NCBI GenBank assembly: GCA_017556845.1
Contig: JAFYMA010000245.1
Coordinates: forward strand, 1-6,274
Length of the DNA: 6,274 nt
From: Clostridia bacterium
GTDB lineage: Bacteria > Bacillota > Clostridia > Oscillospirales > CAG-272
Reading direction: 5' to 3'
The notes under the pieces were generated by a model, which saw only the letters and a list, made by a program, of their open reading frames with translations, was not told where the DNA came from and did not search any database. Position 1 is the stretch's first letter; the number at the start of each line of letters is the position of its first letter. The position numbers and the translations under genes were made by a program. Below, in pieces: positions 1-5,943 of the stretch.

Positions 1-800
1 AGCTTTCCGCAGAATACGGAATTTCCCTTGGCAACGCTCGTTGCTTCAAGCGAATGTCCGCACGCCTCGTGGAATATGACTCCGCCGAAGCCGCCGCCCA
101 TAACTACGGGCATTTTTCCCGCAGGGCATTTTTTCGCCTTGAGCATCGTATACGCCTGACGCGCGGCAAATCTTCCGCCCTCTTCGGCGTCTATCGTATC
201 AAAAAATTCAAAGCCGCCGCTTGTGCCGGGCGAAAATCTTCCGTTCTGATTTTCGTTTCCGTCAGACGCTATTGCGCTTATCGCAATACGCACATAAGCG
301 CGCTCGTCCGTGCCGTACACGCCGTCGCTGTTTGCAACGAGCACCTTTTTTTCACTGCACGCAAGGCTCGCTGTGACCTGCGTTATACTATCGTTATATT
401 CCTTTGCGGCAAAATATCCCTTTTTAAGATAATCCGCTCTGTCCTTTGCCGAAACGCTGCACGGCGGTATCTTAACGGGGCATATACGCTCAAAATTCGT
501 TTCGTTCAGCGCCACGTCGATACCTGCGCGCTTTGCGGTATTCAGCGCATCGCACACCTTTTTGGCGATCTTTCGCAATCCGCCCTCGCTCATATCGTTG
601 CCGTATGCGTAAACGCAGTTAGTGCCGACGATGGCTCTTATTCCCGCACCGCACGAGCGGCCCGTCAGAGCGTTTTCAACCTTTCCCGACACCATAGAAA
701 GATTTTCCGATACCTTATCGTCTGCGTATATCTCCGCATAATCGGCACCGTGCTCCATAATATCCGATATAATGCTTTCGCACAGCTTTTTATCTATCAT
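1..800 (-). CDS. tldD: TldD-like zinc metalloprotease, N-terminal part (cut by window edge)
   Basis: This is the first 266 codons of a TldD/PmbA-family protein; the rest lies beyond the left edge. I translated it by hand from ATG at 798-800, which is preceded by GGGAG about 7 nt upstream. The N-terminal part has the usual TldD pattern (HGADYAEIYAD near residue 18, a Gly-rich stretch, NSDGVYGTDER near 157). The decisive motif is HEACGHSLEAT at residues 244-254, matching the family's HExxxH zinc site, with GGGFGGVIFHEA just before it. E. coli TldD is about 480 residues, so roughly 55% is present. In known cases TldD works with TldE/PmbA as a cytosolic heterodimer that degrades unfolded or small peptides, including CcdA and the microcin B17 leader. 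The substrate here is unknown, and a tldE partner would have to lie outside the window. It follows the HlyD-like gene by only 21 nt and is probably the third gene of the miaA operon. Confidence 0.93.
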   Translation of the reverse strand, partial: MIDKKLCESIISDIMEHGADYAEIYADDKVSENLSMVSGKVENALTGRSCGAGIRAIVGTNCVYAYGNDMSEGGLRKIAKKVCDALNTAKRAGIDVALNETNFERICPVKIPPCSVSAKDRADYLKKGYFAAKEYNDSITQVTASLACSEKKVLVANSDGVYGTDERAYVRIAISAIASDGNENQNGRFSPGTSGGFEFFDTIDAEEGGRFAARQAYTMLKAKKCPAGKMPVVMGGGFGGVIFHEACGHSLEATSVAKGNSVFCGK

Positions 801-821
801 TTCAATTCTCCCGTATTACAG

Positions 822-2063
822 TTAATCTGCTATTTTTCCGTCGTACAGCTCCTTGCCTGCAGTTATTATCCTGTCGTGCTCTTGCAGGCGGCGCTCGGTA
901 TCCTCCTTCGGATACTCCGTTTGGGATATATAATACCCGTCACCTTCAAAAATTATGTCAATTTTTATAAATCTGACTACGTTTTCATCAAGGATATATA
1001 CGCCGTATTCGCCGTTTATGACTCTTAATGCGTTTGCAGGCACTCGCACGCCCGACGTCGTGCTGTACACTATTTCTATCTTCTGGCTTCGGTTAAAGAC
1101 AAAGCCGTCCGGCACGATGTCCGTTTTGAGTATCAAAAGCGCCGTCTGTCCGTTCGGGGACGATGCGACTCTTTCAAGCGTGAACGGAATTATCTCGTTG
1201 CCCGCGTACGGAAAGCTCACGTTGTATACCATCCCTTCGTGAAACTCCGATGCCTTTATCTTATCAACGGTGCATACGAGGTACCAGGTGTGAGTGCTTA
1301 CGATCTTGCCTGCAGGGTACTTTCCGCTGTACGTCTGCACTTCGCTTTTGCAAAGCTCTGAAAACTCGTCCGGCGTTATCGACGGCAAAAGCTCGGGGGA
1401 AAATATTTCCTCATATCCGTCGGTCGATGAATAGTAATAGCCTGCATTTTTCGTTTTGACCGATACTCCGTGATCGTCATACGAGCCTGAAAGACTCTCT
1501 TTTTTCGCCTGAAGCGCCGCTATTTCATTATTGAAGCTGACTCTCGTGTTCGTTATTATCTGTCTTTGATTGAGCAGGATATTCAGATCCTCCGTCTTTT
1601 GACACGCATACTCAAAGTCGCCCTGCGAGAGCTTATCGCACACAAGATAATACATTTCGCTGATCTGCCTGTCGATATATTTCGTATCGTACAGCGACGT
1701 GCTCGTAAGGTTGCTCGACTGCAAAAGCCGTATCTGTCTGTCTATTTTCGCTATTTCCTGCCTGTCAACGCTTGAAGACGATGAATGAACGCGCGCAAGC
1801 TCCGTATTTGCCTTTACGTGCTCGCCGTCATCAAAGTAGCTTTCAAGAACTCCGTCACTGTCGGTAAACAGTACGCTTTCATCTCTGAATATATATCCGT
1901 CAGATACGATCGAGCCGTTTGATACGGCAAGCTGTGCCTGCTCGAATATCACGCTGTTGTCAAACGCTATGAGCAGATGATATATAAAATATATGACGGC
2001 GGCAACGCCGAGCAAGGCTGTCACGGCGTAGAACGATGCACGCTTTAGATATTCCTTATCCAA
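822..2063 (-). CDS. HlyD/membrane-fusion-protein-like membrane-anchored protein
   Basis: The protein has 413 residues. The start is TTG at 2061-2063, supported by AAGGGG about 6 nt upstream and by the absence of a better in-frame ATG before the membrane anchor. The frame overlaps the end of miaA by 8 nt, implying translational coupling. Visible parts are a short basic N-terminus, one membrane helix at about residues 12-34, and a half-lipoyl-like strand region at about 50-92 (DSDGVLESYFDDGEHV). A Gln/Lys/Glu-rich, probably coiled-coil hairpin follows at about 98-195. A beta-rich C-terminal part (GVRVPANALRVINGEYGVYIL near 338-358) ends in DRIITAGKELYDG. This order is that of HlyD/membrane-fusion adaptors, which in Gram-positives sit outside the membrane and normally pair with an ABC transporter or peptidase. 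No transporter is encoded nearby, so the partner and role are unknown. A cell-envelope role unrelated to efflux is equally possible. Confidence 0.78.
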   Translation of the reverse strand: MDKEYLKRASFYAVTALLGVAAVIYFIYHLLIAFDNSVIFEQAQLAVSNGSIVSDGYIFRDESVLFTDSDGVLESYFDDGEHVKANTELARVHSSSSSVDRQEIAKIDRQIRLLQSSNLTSTSLYDTKYIDRQISEMYYLVCDKLSQGDFEYACQKTEDLNILLNQRQIITNTRVSFNNEIAALQAKKESLSGSYDDHGVSVKTKNAGYYYSSTDGYEEIFSPELLPSITPDEFSELCKSEVQTYSGKYPAGKIVSTHTWYLVCTVDKIKASEFHEGMVYNVSFPYAGNEIIPFTLERVASSPNGQTALLILKTDIVPDGFVFNRSQKIEIVYSTTSGVRVPANALRVINGEYGVYILDENVVRFIKIDIIFEGDGYYISQTEYPKEDTERRLQEHDRIITAGKELYDGKIAD

Positions 2064-3003
2064 TTTTTACCCCTTTTTCTTCAATACGCTTTATAACGTG
2101 AGACGATACGCTGCCCGAAGCTCCAAGCTCGTCTGCGTATATAAATTCGGCATCCTTATACCGCGAAAACCACGTTATCTGCCGTTTTGCGTAATTGCGC
2201 GTAGCCCTTTTCAGCTCTTCGATGGCTTGCTCGTACGTTGCTTCCGAATTCAGATACGATATAAGCTCCTTATACCCTATTGCCTGATACGCCGTTGTGC
2301 CTTGCCTTAAAAGGCCATGCTCAAGCAGGTATTTTATCTCATCAAGCAGTCCGTTTTCAAGCATTATGTCAACGCGCTTATTTATTCTTTCGTACAGTAT
2401 TTCTCTGTTTTTATATGAAATGACGAAAATGTGATAATCGTATTTTCCCGTATCCGAGCGCCTCAGCTTATCGTTTTCCGTCTTTGTTCTTCCCGTGGTA
2501 TAGTATATTTCAAGGGCACGGACGACACGCTTTACGTTATTTTCGTGTATCGACTGTGCAGATCGAGGATCTATTTTTTGCAGCTCAAGCCAGTTTTCGT
2601 GCTTATCGTTTAAAAGAAGCCTTTCACGAACATCCTTATCGCAGGCAGTATCGTCGTCATTCTGCAAATACATCAGACTGTCAAGATAAAGCCCCGTGCC
2701 GCCGCATATAACGGGCAGTCTGCCCCTTGATATTACGCCGTCTATTGCGTTTTTTGCATACTCACAGTAGTCGCTTGACGAAAACTCCTCGTAAGGCATT
2801 TTTATATCTATCAGATGATGCGCTACCCTTAACGATTCCTCTTTCGTCGGCTTTGCCGTGCCTACGTCCATATATTTATACACCTGCATGCTGTCGCAGG
2901 AGATAAGCTCTCCGCCCAATGCAGAGCATACGTCAAGAGCGCACGCAGACTTTCCGCTTGCCGTCGCACCGCCGATAACGATAACGTCGCTTTTTCCGTT
3001 CAT
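2056..3003 (-). CDS. miaA: tRNA dimethylallyltransferase MiaA
   Basis: MiaA transfers a dimethylallyl group to N6 of adenosine-37 in tRNAs that read codons beginning with U, stabilising codon-anticodon pairing; it acts in the cytosol. The protein has 315 residues, a normal length. Motifs in order are the P-loop GGATASGKS at 11-19 (the usual Pro after the first Gly is Ala here), DSMQVYK at 37-43, GGTGLY at 101-106, AIGYKE at 241-246 and YAKRQITWFSRY at 271-282. The start is ATG at 3001-3003 with a GGGGAAAG ribosome site just upstream. A near-perfect sigma-A promoter lies 30-58 nt upstream, so the 5' leader should be only about 20-25 nt. It is the first gene of an apparent leftward operon with the HlyD-like gene and tldD. 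The hfq gene often found after miaA in other bacteria is absent here. Confidence 0.97.
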   Translation of the reverse strand: MNGKSDVIVIGGATASGKSACALDVCSALGGELISCDSMQVYKYMDVGTAKPTKEESLRVAHHLIDIKMPYEEFSSSDYCEYAKNAIDGVISRGRLPVICGGTGLYLDSLMYLQNDDDTACDKDVRERLLLNDKHENWLELQKIDPRSAQSIHENNVKRVVRALEIYYTTGRTKTENDKLRRSDTGKYDYHIFVISYKNREILYERINKRVDIMLENGLLDEIKYLLEHGLLRQGTTAYQAIGYKELISYLNSEATYEQAIEELKRATRNYAKRQITWFSRYKDAEFIYADELGASGSVSSHVIKRIEEKGVKIG

Positions 3004-3032
3004 ATACTTTCCCCATTTTAATTATTATGTAT

Positions 3033-3061
3033 ATTATACTCTATGTGAGAATACATGTCAA
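3033..3061 (-). promoter_or_regulatory. Sigma-A promoter of the miaA operon
   Basis: On the minus strand, TTGACA (3056-3061) and TATAAT (3033-3038) are separated by exactly 17 nt. Both hexamers match the sigma-A/sigma-70 consensus completely. Transcription would start near 3026, giving a short leader before the miaA ATG at 3003. It sits just downstream of the terminator of the preceding unit. Confidence 0.92.
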
Positions 3062-3089
3062 GCAAAAAAAGTTAAAACTTAGAAAACGG

Positions 3090-3133
3090 AAAAAGCCCGT
3101 GATATGCAAAGCGGTAATTTGCAATTACGGGCT
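3090..3133 (-). terminator. Rho-independent terminator of the leftward small-protein unit
   Basis: Read on the minus strand, AGCCCGT (3127-3133) pairs with ACGGGCT (3094-3100). The helix continues inward through a three-base-pair step containing a G-U pair, a one-base bulge, and TGCAAA/TTTGCA, closing a 7-nt loop (3111-3117). A U-run follows immediately (3090-3094). It lies 17 nt past the stop codon of the small Cys-rich gene. On the plus strand a T-run also occurs at 3142-3148, but separated from the stem by several bases, so activity in that direction is doubtful. Confidence 0.9.
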
Positions 3134-3150
3134 GATATTCGTTTTTTTCC

Positions 3151-3360
3151 TTATACCTCGTCAATATTGATATATTCCAGCTTCGGTGACGGCTTATACG
3201 GTGATGTCTTACGCTTAAGCGGATCGTATATGAATTTTCTGCAGCAGCCGTGCGAGCGCACTATGCCTTTTTTTATGCAGATAACGTATTCATCGTCATA
3301 CGTATTTCCCGCGTGCTCACAGTGAGCGCAGTTTTTTTCGTATTCCGTTCTTTGCTTCAT
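3151..3360 (-). CDS. Small Cys-rich protein (CxxC, GCCRKF-YDPLKR motif), function unknown
   Basis: I chose the ATG at 3358-3360, giving 69 residues. It has a good AAAGGAAG ribosome site about 8 nt upstream, and the promoter -10 box lies only 22 nt upstream of it; any longer frame would have to begin inside or before that promoter. The protein has five cysteines: CAHC at 11-14, C28 and CC at 39-40, plus nearby His 13, 16 and 37. This spacing suggests a small metal-binding (zinc ribbon-like) fold. It is followed by RKFIYDPLKR at 41-50 and a Pro/Lys-rich tail ending in acidic residues. Short proteins with a terminal C-RKF-YDPLKR pattern are, to my recollection, widespread and uncharacterised in Clostridia. 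No signal peptide or membrane segment is visible, so it is probably cytosolic. It lies downstream of the YlbJ-like gene but has its own promoter and terminator. I cannot assign a function. Confidence 0.85.
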   Translation of the reverse strand: MKQRTEYEKNCAHCEHAGNTYDDEYVICIKKGIVRSHGCCRKFIYDPLKRKTSPYKPSPKLEYINIDEV

Positions 3361-3381
3361 GTCTTCACTTCCTTTTTGTTC

Positions 3382-3410
3382 ATTATACCACACGGAAAGA
3401 AAATTGTCCA
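3382..3410 (-). promoter_or_regulatory. Sigma-A promoter of the small Cys-rich gene
   Basis: On the minus strand, TGGACA (3405-3410, one mismatch to TTGACA) lies 17 nt from a perfect TATAAT (3382-3387). The predicted start of transcription is near 3375, just upstream of the ribosome site. The -35 box begins only a few bases after the stop codon of the YlbJ-like gene (3414-3416). Confidence 0.85.
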
Positions 3411-3413
3411 CGG

Positions 3414-4319
3414 TTATTTGAAAAAAATCCCGTAAACAAGATGAGATATTGCAAGGCTCATAACGCTTTGTATTATTTTGCCCTTAAAAAACGGCAAGGG
3501 CGACAGACCGCACTGCCTGCACGCAGAAAAAACGGAAAGACACGTACAAAGCCCCGTAAACGACATTGATGCGCATACGAGCGAAAAAAGCCATCCTTCC
3601 GATATGAGATGCGATGCTTTTTTGGCAAGGTATATCCCCGTAACAGGCTCTGCAAAAAGATAAAGCAAAAAGCCGTCGGATGAAAAAACGCTCTCAATAC
3701 CGCCCTTCAAGGTAAAGAAAAGCACCGCATAAGCACAAACATAGGCGCACGAGGACACGGCGCTCTTTACGCACAGAGGAAAGGAAAATATCTCCGTTTG
3801 CTTTATCATATCCCGATTTTCATATATCATTTTCCCCCTGTGCGTGATACCGTAAATAAGCGATGAAAGAACGCATACGCCGTATATGACAGCTCCCTTT
3901 AACGCTGATGAAAAAAGAAACGCTCCTGCAAAGCCGATTATGAGCGACGGGGACGTGCTGCCCGTATAAGAGCACAAAAGCTCCGCATTATTTTTGCCTA
4001 TCTTCCCTTTTCGGTACATATTGCATATTTCGTGCGCACACACGGGACTTGGGCATAAAAGGCTCATAAAAAGAATACCGCCGCCGCATTCCGAAAGAGA
4101 AAAAAGCCTTTTATTAAGCGGATAAAGCGCTCTTCCGACACGATAGCAAAAATCACTTTGGGAATACAGACAGCAAAGAAATGAAAACGGAAAAACGGCA
4201 GGAGCGAGCGTATTTATACAAAACTGCACGCCGTATTGAGCGCCCGTTAAAAATCCCCTTCGGAACACGAGCATCAATACCGAACACAAAAGAACGAATA
4301 CTCCGAAATATCTTTTCAT
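3414..4319 (-). CDS. YlbJ-like sporulation integral membrane protein (nucleoside-recognition/Gate fold)
   Basis: This is a 301-residue, very hydrophobic protein with about seven or eight candidate membrane segments (for example residues 4-20, 27-52, 79-95, 119-138, 142-157, 181-204, 217-232, 244-270 and 282-300). Conserved-looking stretches match the YlbJ pattern in order: NTLAPAVFPF at 36-45, the MYRKGKIGKNNAELL region at 101-115, TGSTSPSLIIGFAGAF at 119-134, AEPVTGI at 223-229 and MSFTGL at 252-257. YlbJ is a sigma-E-controlled membrane protein needed for heat-resistant spores in Bacillus subtilis. This copy is shorter than typical YlbJ (about 400 residues), so it may be a clostridial paralogue. 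The start is ATG at 4317-4319, with GGGTGAT close upstream. The protein contains 19 cysteines. It is divergent from yqfC-yqfD, which supports a sporulation role. No terminator follows it, so transcripts probably continue into the small Cys-rich gene. Confidence 0.77.
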   Translation of the reverse strand: MKRYFGVFVLLCSVLMLVFRRGFLTGAQYGVQFCINTLAPAVFPFSFLCCLYSQSDFCYRVGRALYPLNKRLFSLSECGGGILFMSLLCPSPVCAHEICNMYRKGKIGKNNAELLCSYTGSTSPSLIIGFAGAFLFSSALKGAVIYGVCVLSSLIYGITHRGKMIYENRDMIKQTEIFSFPLCVKSAVSSCAYVCAYAVLFFTLKGGIESVFSSDGFLLYLFAEPVTGIYLAKKASHLISEGWLFSLVCASMSFTGLCTCLSVFSACRQCGLSPLPFFKGKIIQSVMSLAISHLVYGIFFK

Positions 4320-4392
4320 CTTATCACCCGTTAAGAATAATATTTCACCCTTTCAAATATTATTACCGTAGTACATCAAAAGGAGAACGCAT
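4320..4392. promoter_or_regulatory. Divergent intergenic region between the YlbJ-like gene and yqfC
   Basis: This 73-nt AT-rich gap must hold the promoters for both directions. The ribosome sites occupy its two ends (AAAAGGAG at 4378-4385 for yqfC; GGGTGAT, read on the minus strand, at 4323-4329 for the YlbJ-like gene). An inverted repeat fills the middle. Each strand carries AATATT, resembling the ATATT core of the sigma-E -35 element, but I could not find a good matching -10 box at the right spacing on either strand. Confidence 0.55.
4336..4364. repeat. Perfect 10-bp inverted repeat in the divergent intergenic region
   Basis: AATAATATTT (4336-4345) is the exact reverse complement of AAATATTATT (4355-4364), with the 9-nt spacer CACCCTTTC. 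The centre falls at 4350, close to the middle of the gap between the two divergent start codons. It could be an operator for a dimeric regulator or a pair of back-to-back promoter elements. The arms are pure A/T, so chance is a real alternative. Confidence 0.7.
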
Positions 4393-4656
4393 TTGAAAAA
4401 GCAGCCATCACATATTCAGATATATACCCCTACGGTATCTCTTTACGGTGAAAGTGAAATGATAATGGAAGGACGGTTTCGCCTGCTTGATTATTCGCCT
4501 GAAAAAATATTGATCGACGTTCATTACAAAGATCTTTCCGCATTTATTTCGGGAAGCGGGCTTCATCTGAGGGTAGTAGGCGAAAACGTGTTATCCGTGT
4601 ACGGGAAAATATCGTCATTCGGCTACTGCAAAAGGGAAAGCGGTGGCAAAAAATGA
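4393..4656 (+). CDS. yqfC: Sporulation protein YqfC (YabP/YqfC family)
   Basis: The protein has 87 residues. The start is TTG at 4393-4395, with AAAAGGAG at 4378-4385 about 7 nt upstream and no in-frame ATG nearby. The body shows the alternating short beta-strand pattern of the YabP/YqfC family: TPTVSLYGESEMIMEGRF at about 12-29, a YSPEKILIDVHYKDLSAFIS strand pair at 34-53, and GLHLRVVGENVLSVYGKISSFGY at 56-78. In B. subtilis yqfC is a mother-cell, sigma-E-dependent sporulation gene of unknown biochemical role; YabP of the same family is needed for spore coat assembly. The assignment to YqfC rather than YabP rests on the immediately following, overlapping yqfD. The stop overlaps the yqfD start as ATGA, so the two proteins are probably made together. 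Confidence 0.93.
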   Translation: MKKQPSHIQIYTPTVSLYGESEMIMEGRFRLLDYSPEKILIDVHYKDLSAFISGSGLHLRVVGENVLSVYGKISSFGYCKRESGGKK

Positions 4657-5792
4657 ATATTCTGAATTTCGTTATAGGATACACGGAATACTGTTGCCGC
4701 CTTGAAGACACGTGCCGTGTTCTGAACGGTCTTATGGACGGCAAAACGGAGTTTTTCAACCAATACGAAAAGGACGGAAAAACGTATTTTTCCGTATTCA
4801 ACAAAAGCATAAACGGTGCCGGCGATGCCTTAAGCTTATGCACTGATGTAAAGCGCGTATGTCTGTCAGACGTTATAAAAAGGGGGCTTTCGCGCCCGGG
4901 GCTTTTGCTTGGTGCGGTGTTCTGCATTGCGTGTATGTATGTTTCAACTCTGTTTTTGTGGGATATACATTACGCCGACGGGCAGGAGCTTGAAGAGCTT
5001 ATGACAGAGGCGGGGCTTAAAATAGGCGCATATATTCCCGACATAAACGAGGATATAATCGAAATACGCGCTTTGATGAATACCGATAAATATTCTTACA
5101 TTTCAATTAACATCAACGGCACGAGCGCAAGTGTGGACTGTGAAAAAAGGCAGTCTGGCGTACCGATAGATTCAAGCCTGCCGTCAAATCTTGTAGCAAA
5201 ATGTGACGGGGTGATAGTACGGTACGAGGTGTATTCGGGCGACGGGGTATGCTCTGTCGGTCAGACGGTGAGCGAAGGGCAGCTTTTAATATCGGGAATT
5301 GACGAAACGAAGCATCACGGCAGCCGTATAGTAAGGGCGAGAGGGGCGGTATACGCATGTACTGAAAAGGAATTTACGGTAAGCTATCCCACCGTCATAT
5401 ACGAAAAGCAGTATACGGGCAATCAGTCGATTGAAAAAAGGTATTTTATGTGCGGAATGAGCGTTGATACGGGTACTTGCGGAAGCTATGAGCTGTACGA
5501 TACGGAAACGGAAAAAAAGAAGCTGAAAATATTCGGCTCAGTCGAGCTTCCGATATACGTAACGCACGAAAAAAAGCGTGAATACGTGTATGCCGAACGG
5601 ACGCTTACGGAACAGCAGGCGCGCTATCAGGCACAGCTTTTGTACTTTGAAAGGCTGAAAACGGAGCTTGAGGGGTGCCAGGTGCTTTCACGGTCCGTAA
5701 AAACGGAATTTGACGGTGAAACGGTGAGCGTGCATTGCCGTCTGTCCGTAATACAGAACATCGCAAAAGAGGTTCCGATAACCGTAGGGTGA
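4653..5792 (+). CDS. yqfD: Sporulation membrane protein YqfD
   Basis: The protein has 379 residues, about the usual YqfD length. The start is ATG at 4653-4655, sharing ATGA with the yqfC stop. About 80 N-terminal cytosolic residues come first. A single membrane segment follows at about 82-103, ending in the LWDI seen in this family. After it comes a long extracytoplasmic domain. Residues 178-214 (NLVAKCDGVIVRYEV, then VGQTVSEGQLLISG) form a half-lipoyl-like hairpin, which is the clearest YqfD signature. The C-terminal part (about 308-375) contains an alpha-helical stretch rich in Glu/Gln/Arg and a final beta-strand. YqfD is a sigma-E-dependent sporulation protein whose exact function is unknown. 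In many Firmicutes phoH and ybeY follow it; here they are replaced by a secreted protein. No clear terminator follows the stop, so some read-through into the next gene is possible. Confidence 0.94.
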   Translation: MNILNFVIGYTEYCCRLEDTCRVLNGLMDGKTEFFNQYEKDGKTYFSVFNKSINGAGDALSLCTDVKRVCLSDVIKRGLSRPGLLLGAVFCIACMYVSTLFLWDIHYADGQELEELMTEAGLKIGAYIPDINEDIIEIRALMNTDKYSYISININGTSASVDCEKRQSGVPIDSSLPSNLVAKCDGVIVRYEVYSGDGVCSVGQTVSEGQLLISGIDETKHHGSRIVRARGAVYACTEKEFTVSYPTVIYEKQYTGNQSIEKRYFMCGMSVDTGTCGSYELYDTETEKKKLKIFGSVELPIYVTHEKKREYVYAERTLTEQQARYQAQLLYFERLKTELEGCQVLSRSVKTEFDGETVSVHCRLSVIQNIAKEVPITVG

Positions 5793-5853
5793 GTGAGCTT
5801 TCCGTATAAAGAAAAAATTTAAAATAGATTAACAAAAGATGCAAAAAAAATTC

Positions 5854-5882
5854 TTGATATACTTTGCACAGTTTGATAATAT
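5854..5882 (+). promoter_or_regulatory. Likely sigma-A promoter of the secreted-protein gene
   Basis: TTGATA (5854-5859, one mismatch to TTGACA) and TAATAT (5877-5882, two mismatches to TATAAT) are 17 nt apart. The start of transcription would fall near 5889, giving a leader of about 55 nt that contains a small hairpin. The surroundings are very AT-rich, so other -10 registers are possible. Confidence 0.62.
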
Positions 5883-5914
5883 AAAATTGTAAAGTTTTTG
5901 TGCATTTTTGCACA
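5863..5914. repeat. TTTGCACA direct repeat and TGTGCA/TGCACA hairpin before the secreted-protein gene
   Basis: TTTGCACA occurs at 5863-5870 (inside the promoter spacer) and again at 5907-5914 (in the leader), 44 nt apart. The second copy also pairs with TGTGCA at 5899-5904, making a 6-bp stem with a TTTT loop (TGTGCA 5899-5904, TGCACA 5909-5914). The hairpin is too weak and too poorly followed by U residues to be a convincing terminator. It could be a regulator site or a minor mRNA-stabilising stem, or chance. Confidence 0.45.
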
Positions 5915-5943
5915 CAGTTAAAAAATGAAAGGAATTTTTTAAA

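Noticed and set aside
54..1028. A long plus-strand open frame of 324 codons
   Set aside because: It lies antisense to tldD (with its HExxxH motif) and the end of the HlyD-like gene, has no good ribosome site, and its translation is an arginine/cysteine-rich sequence without recognisable motifs.
3361..3411. A 17-residue N-terminal extension of the small Cys-rich protein
   Set aside because: The extension overlaps the promoter -35 and -10 boxes and uses a non-ATG start, while the ATG at 3360 has a strong ribosome site.
4356..4381. Possible sigma-E promoter for yqfC (AATATT, then CATCAAAA)
   Set aside because: The spacer is only 12 nt, the -10 match is poor, and the transcript would begin past the ribosome binding site.
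4544..4927. Minus-strand open frame of 127 codons
   Set aside because: It is antisense to yqfC and yqfD, both recognised families with proper starts, and its composition (Ser/Arg/Phe-rich) is typical of a shadow frame.
5793..5853. Terminator after yqfD
   Set aside because: The stretch is A-rich, but I found no G/C-containing hairpin followed by a T-run.
5605..5913. Minus-strand open frame of 102 codons
   Set aside because: It covers the yqfD C-terminus and the AT-rich promoter gap on the wrong strand, with no recognisable protein features.
5925..5942. A five-codon upstream frame (ATG AAA GGA ATT TTT TAA) ending one base before the secreted-protein ATG
   Set aside because: It has no ribosome site of its own and simply spans the ribosome site of the main gene; it is most likely chance in AT-rich DNA.
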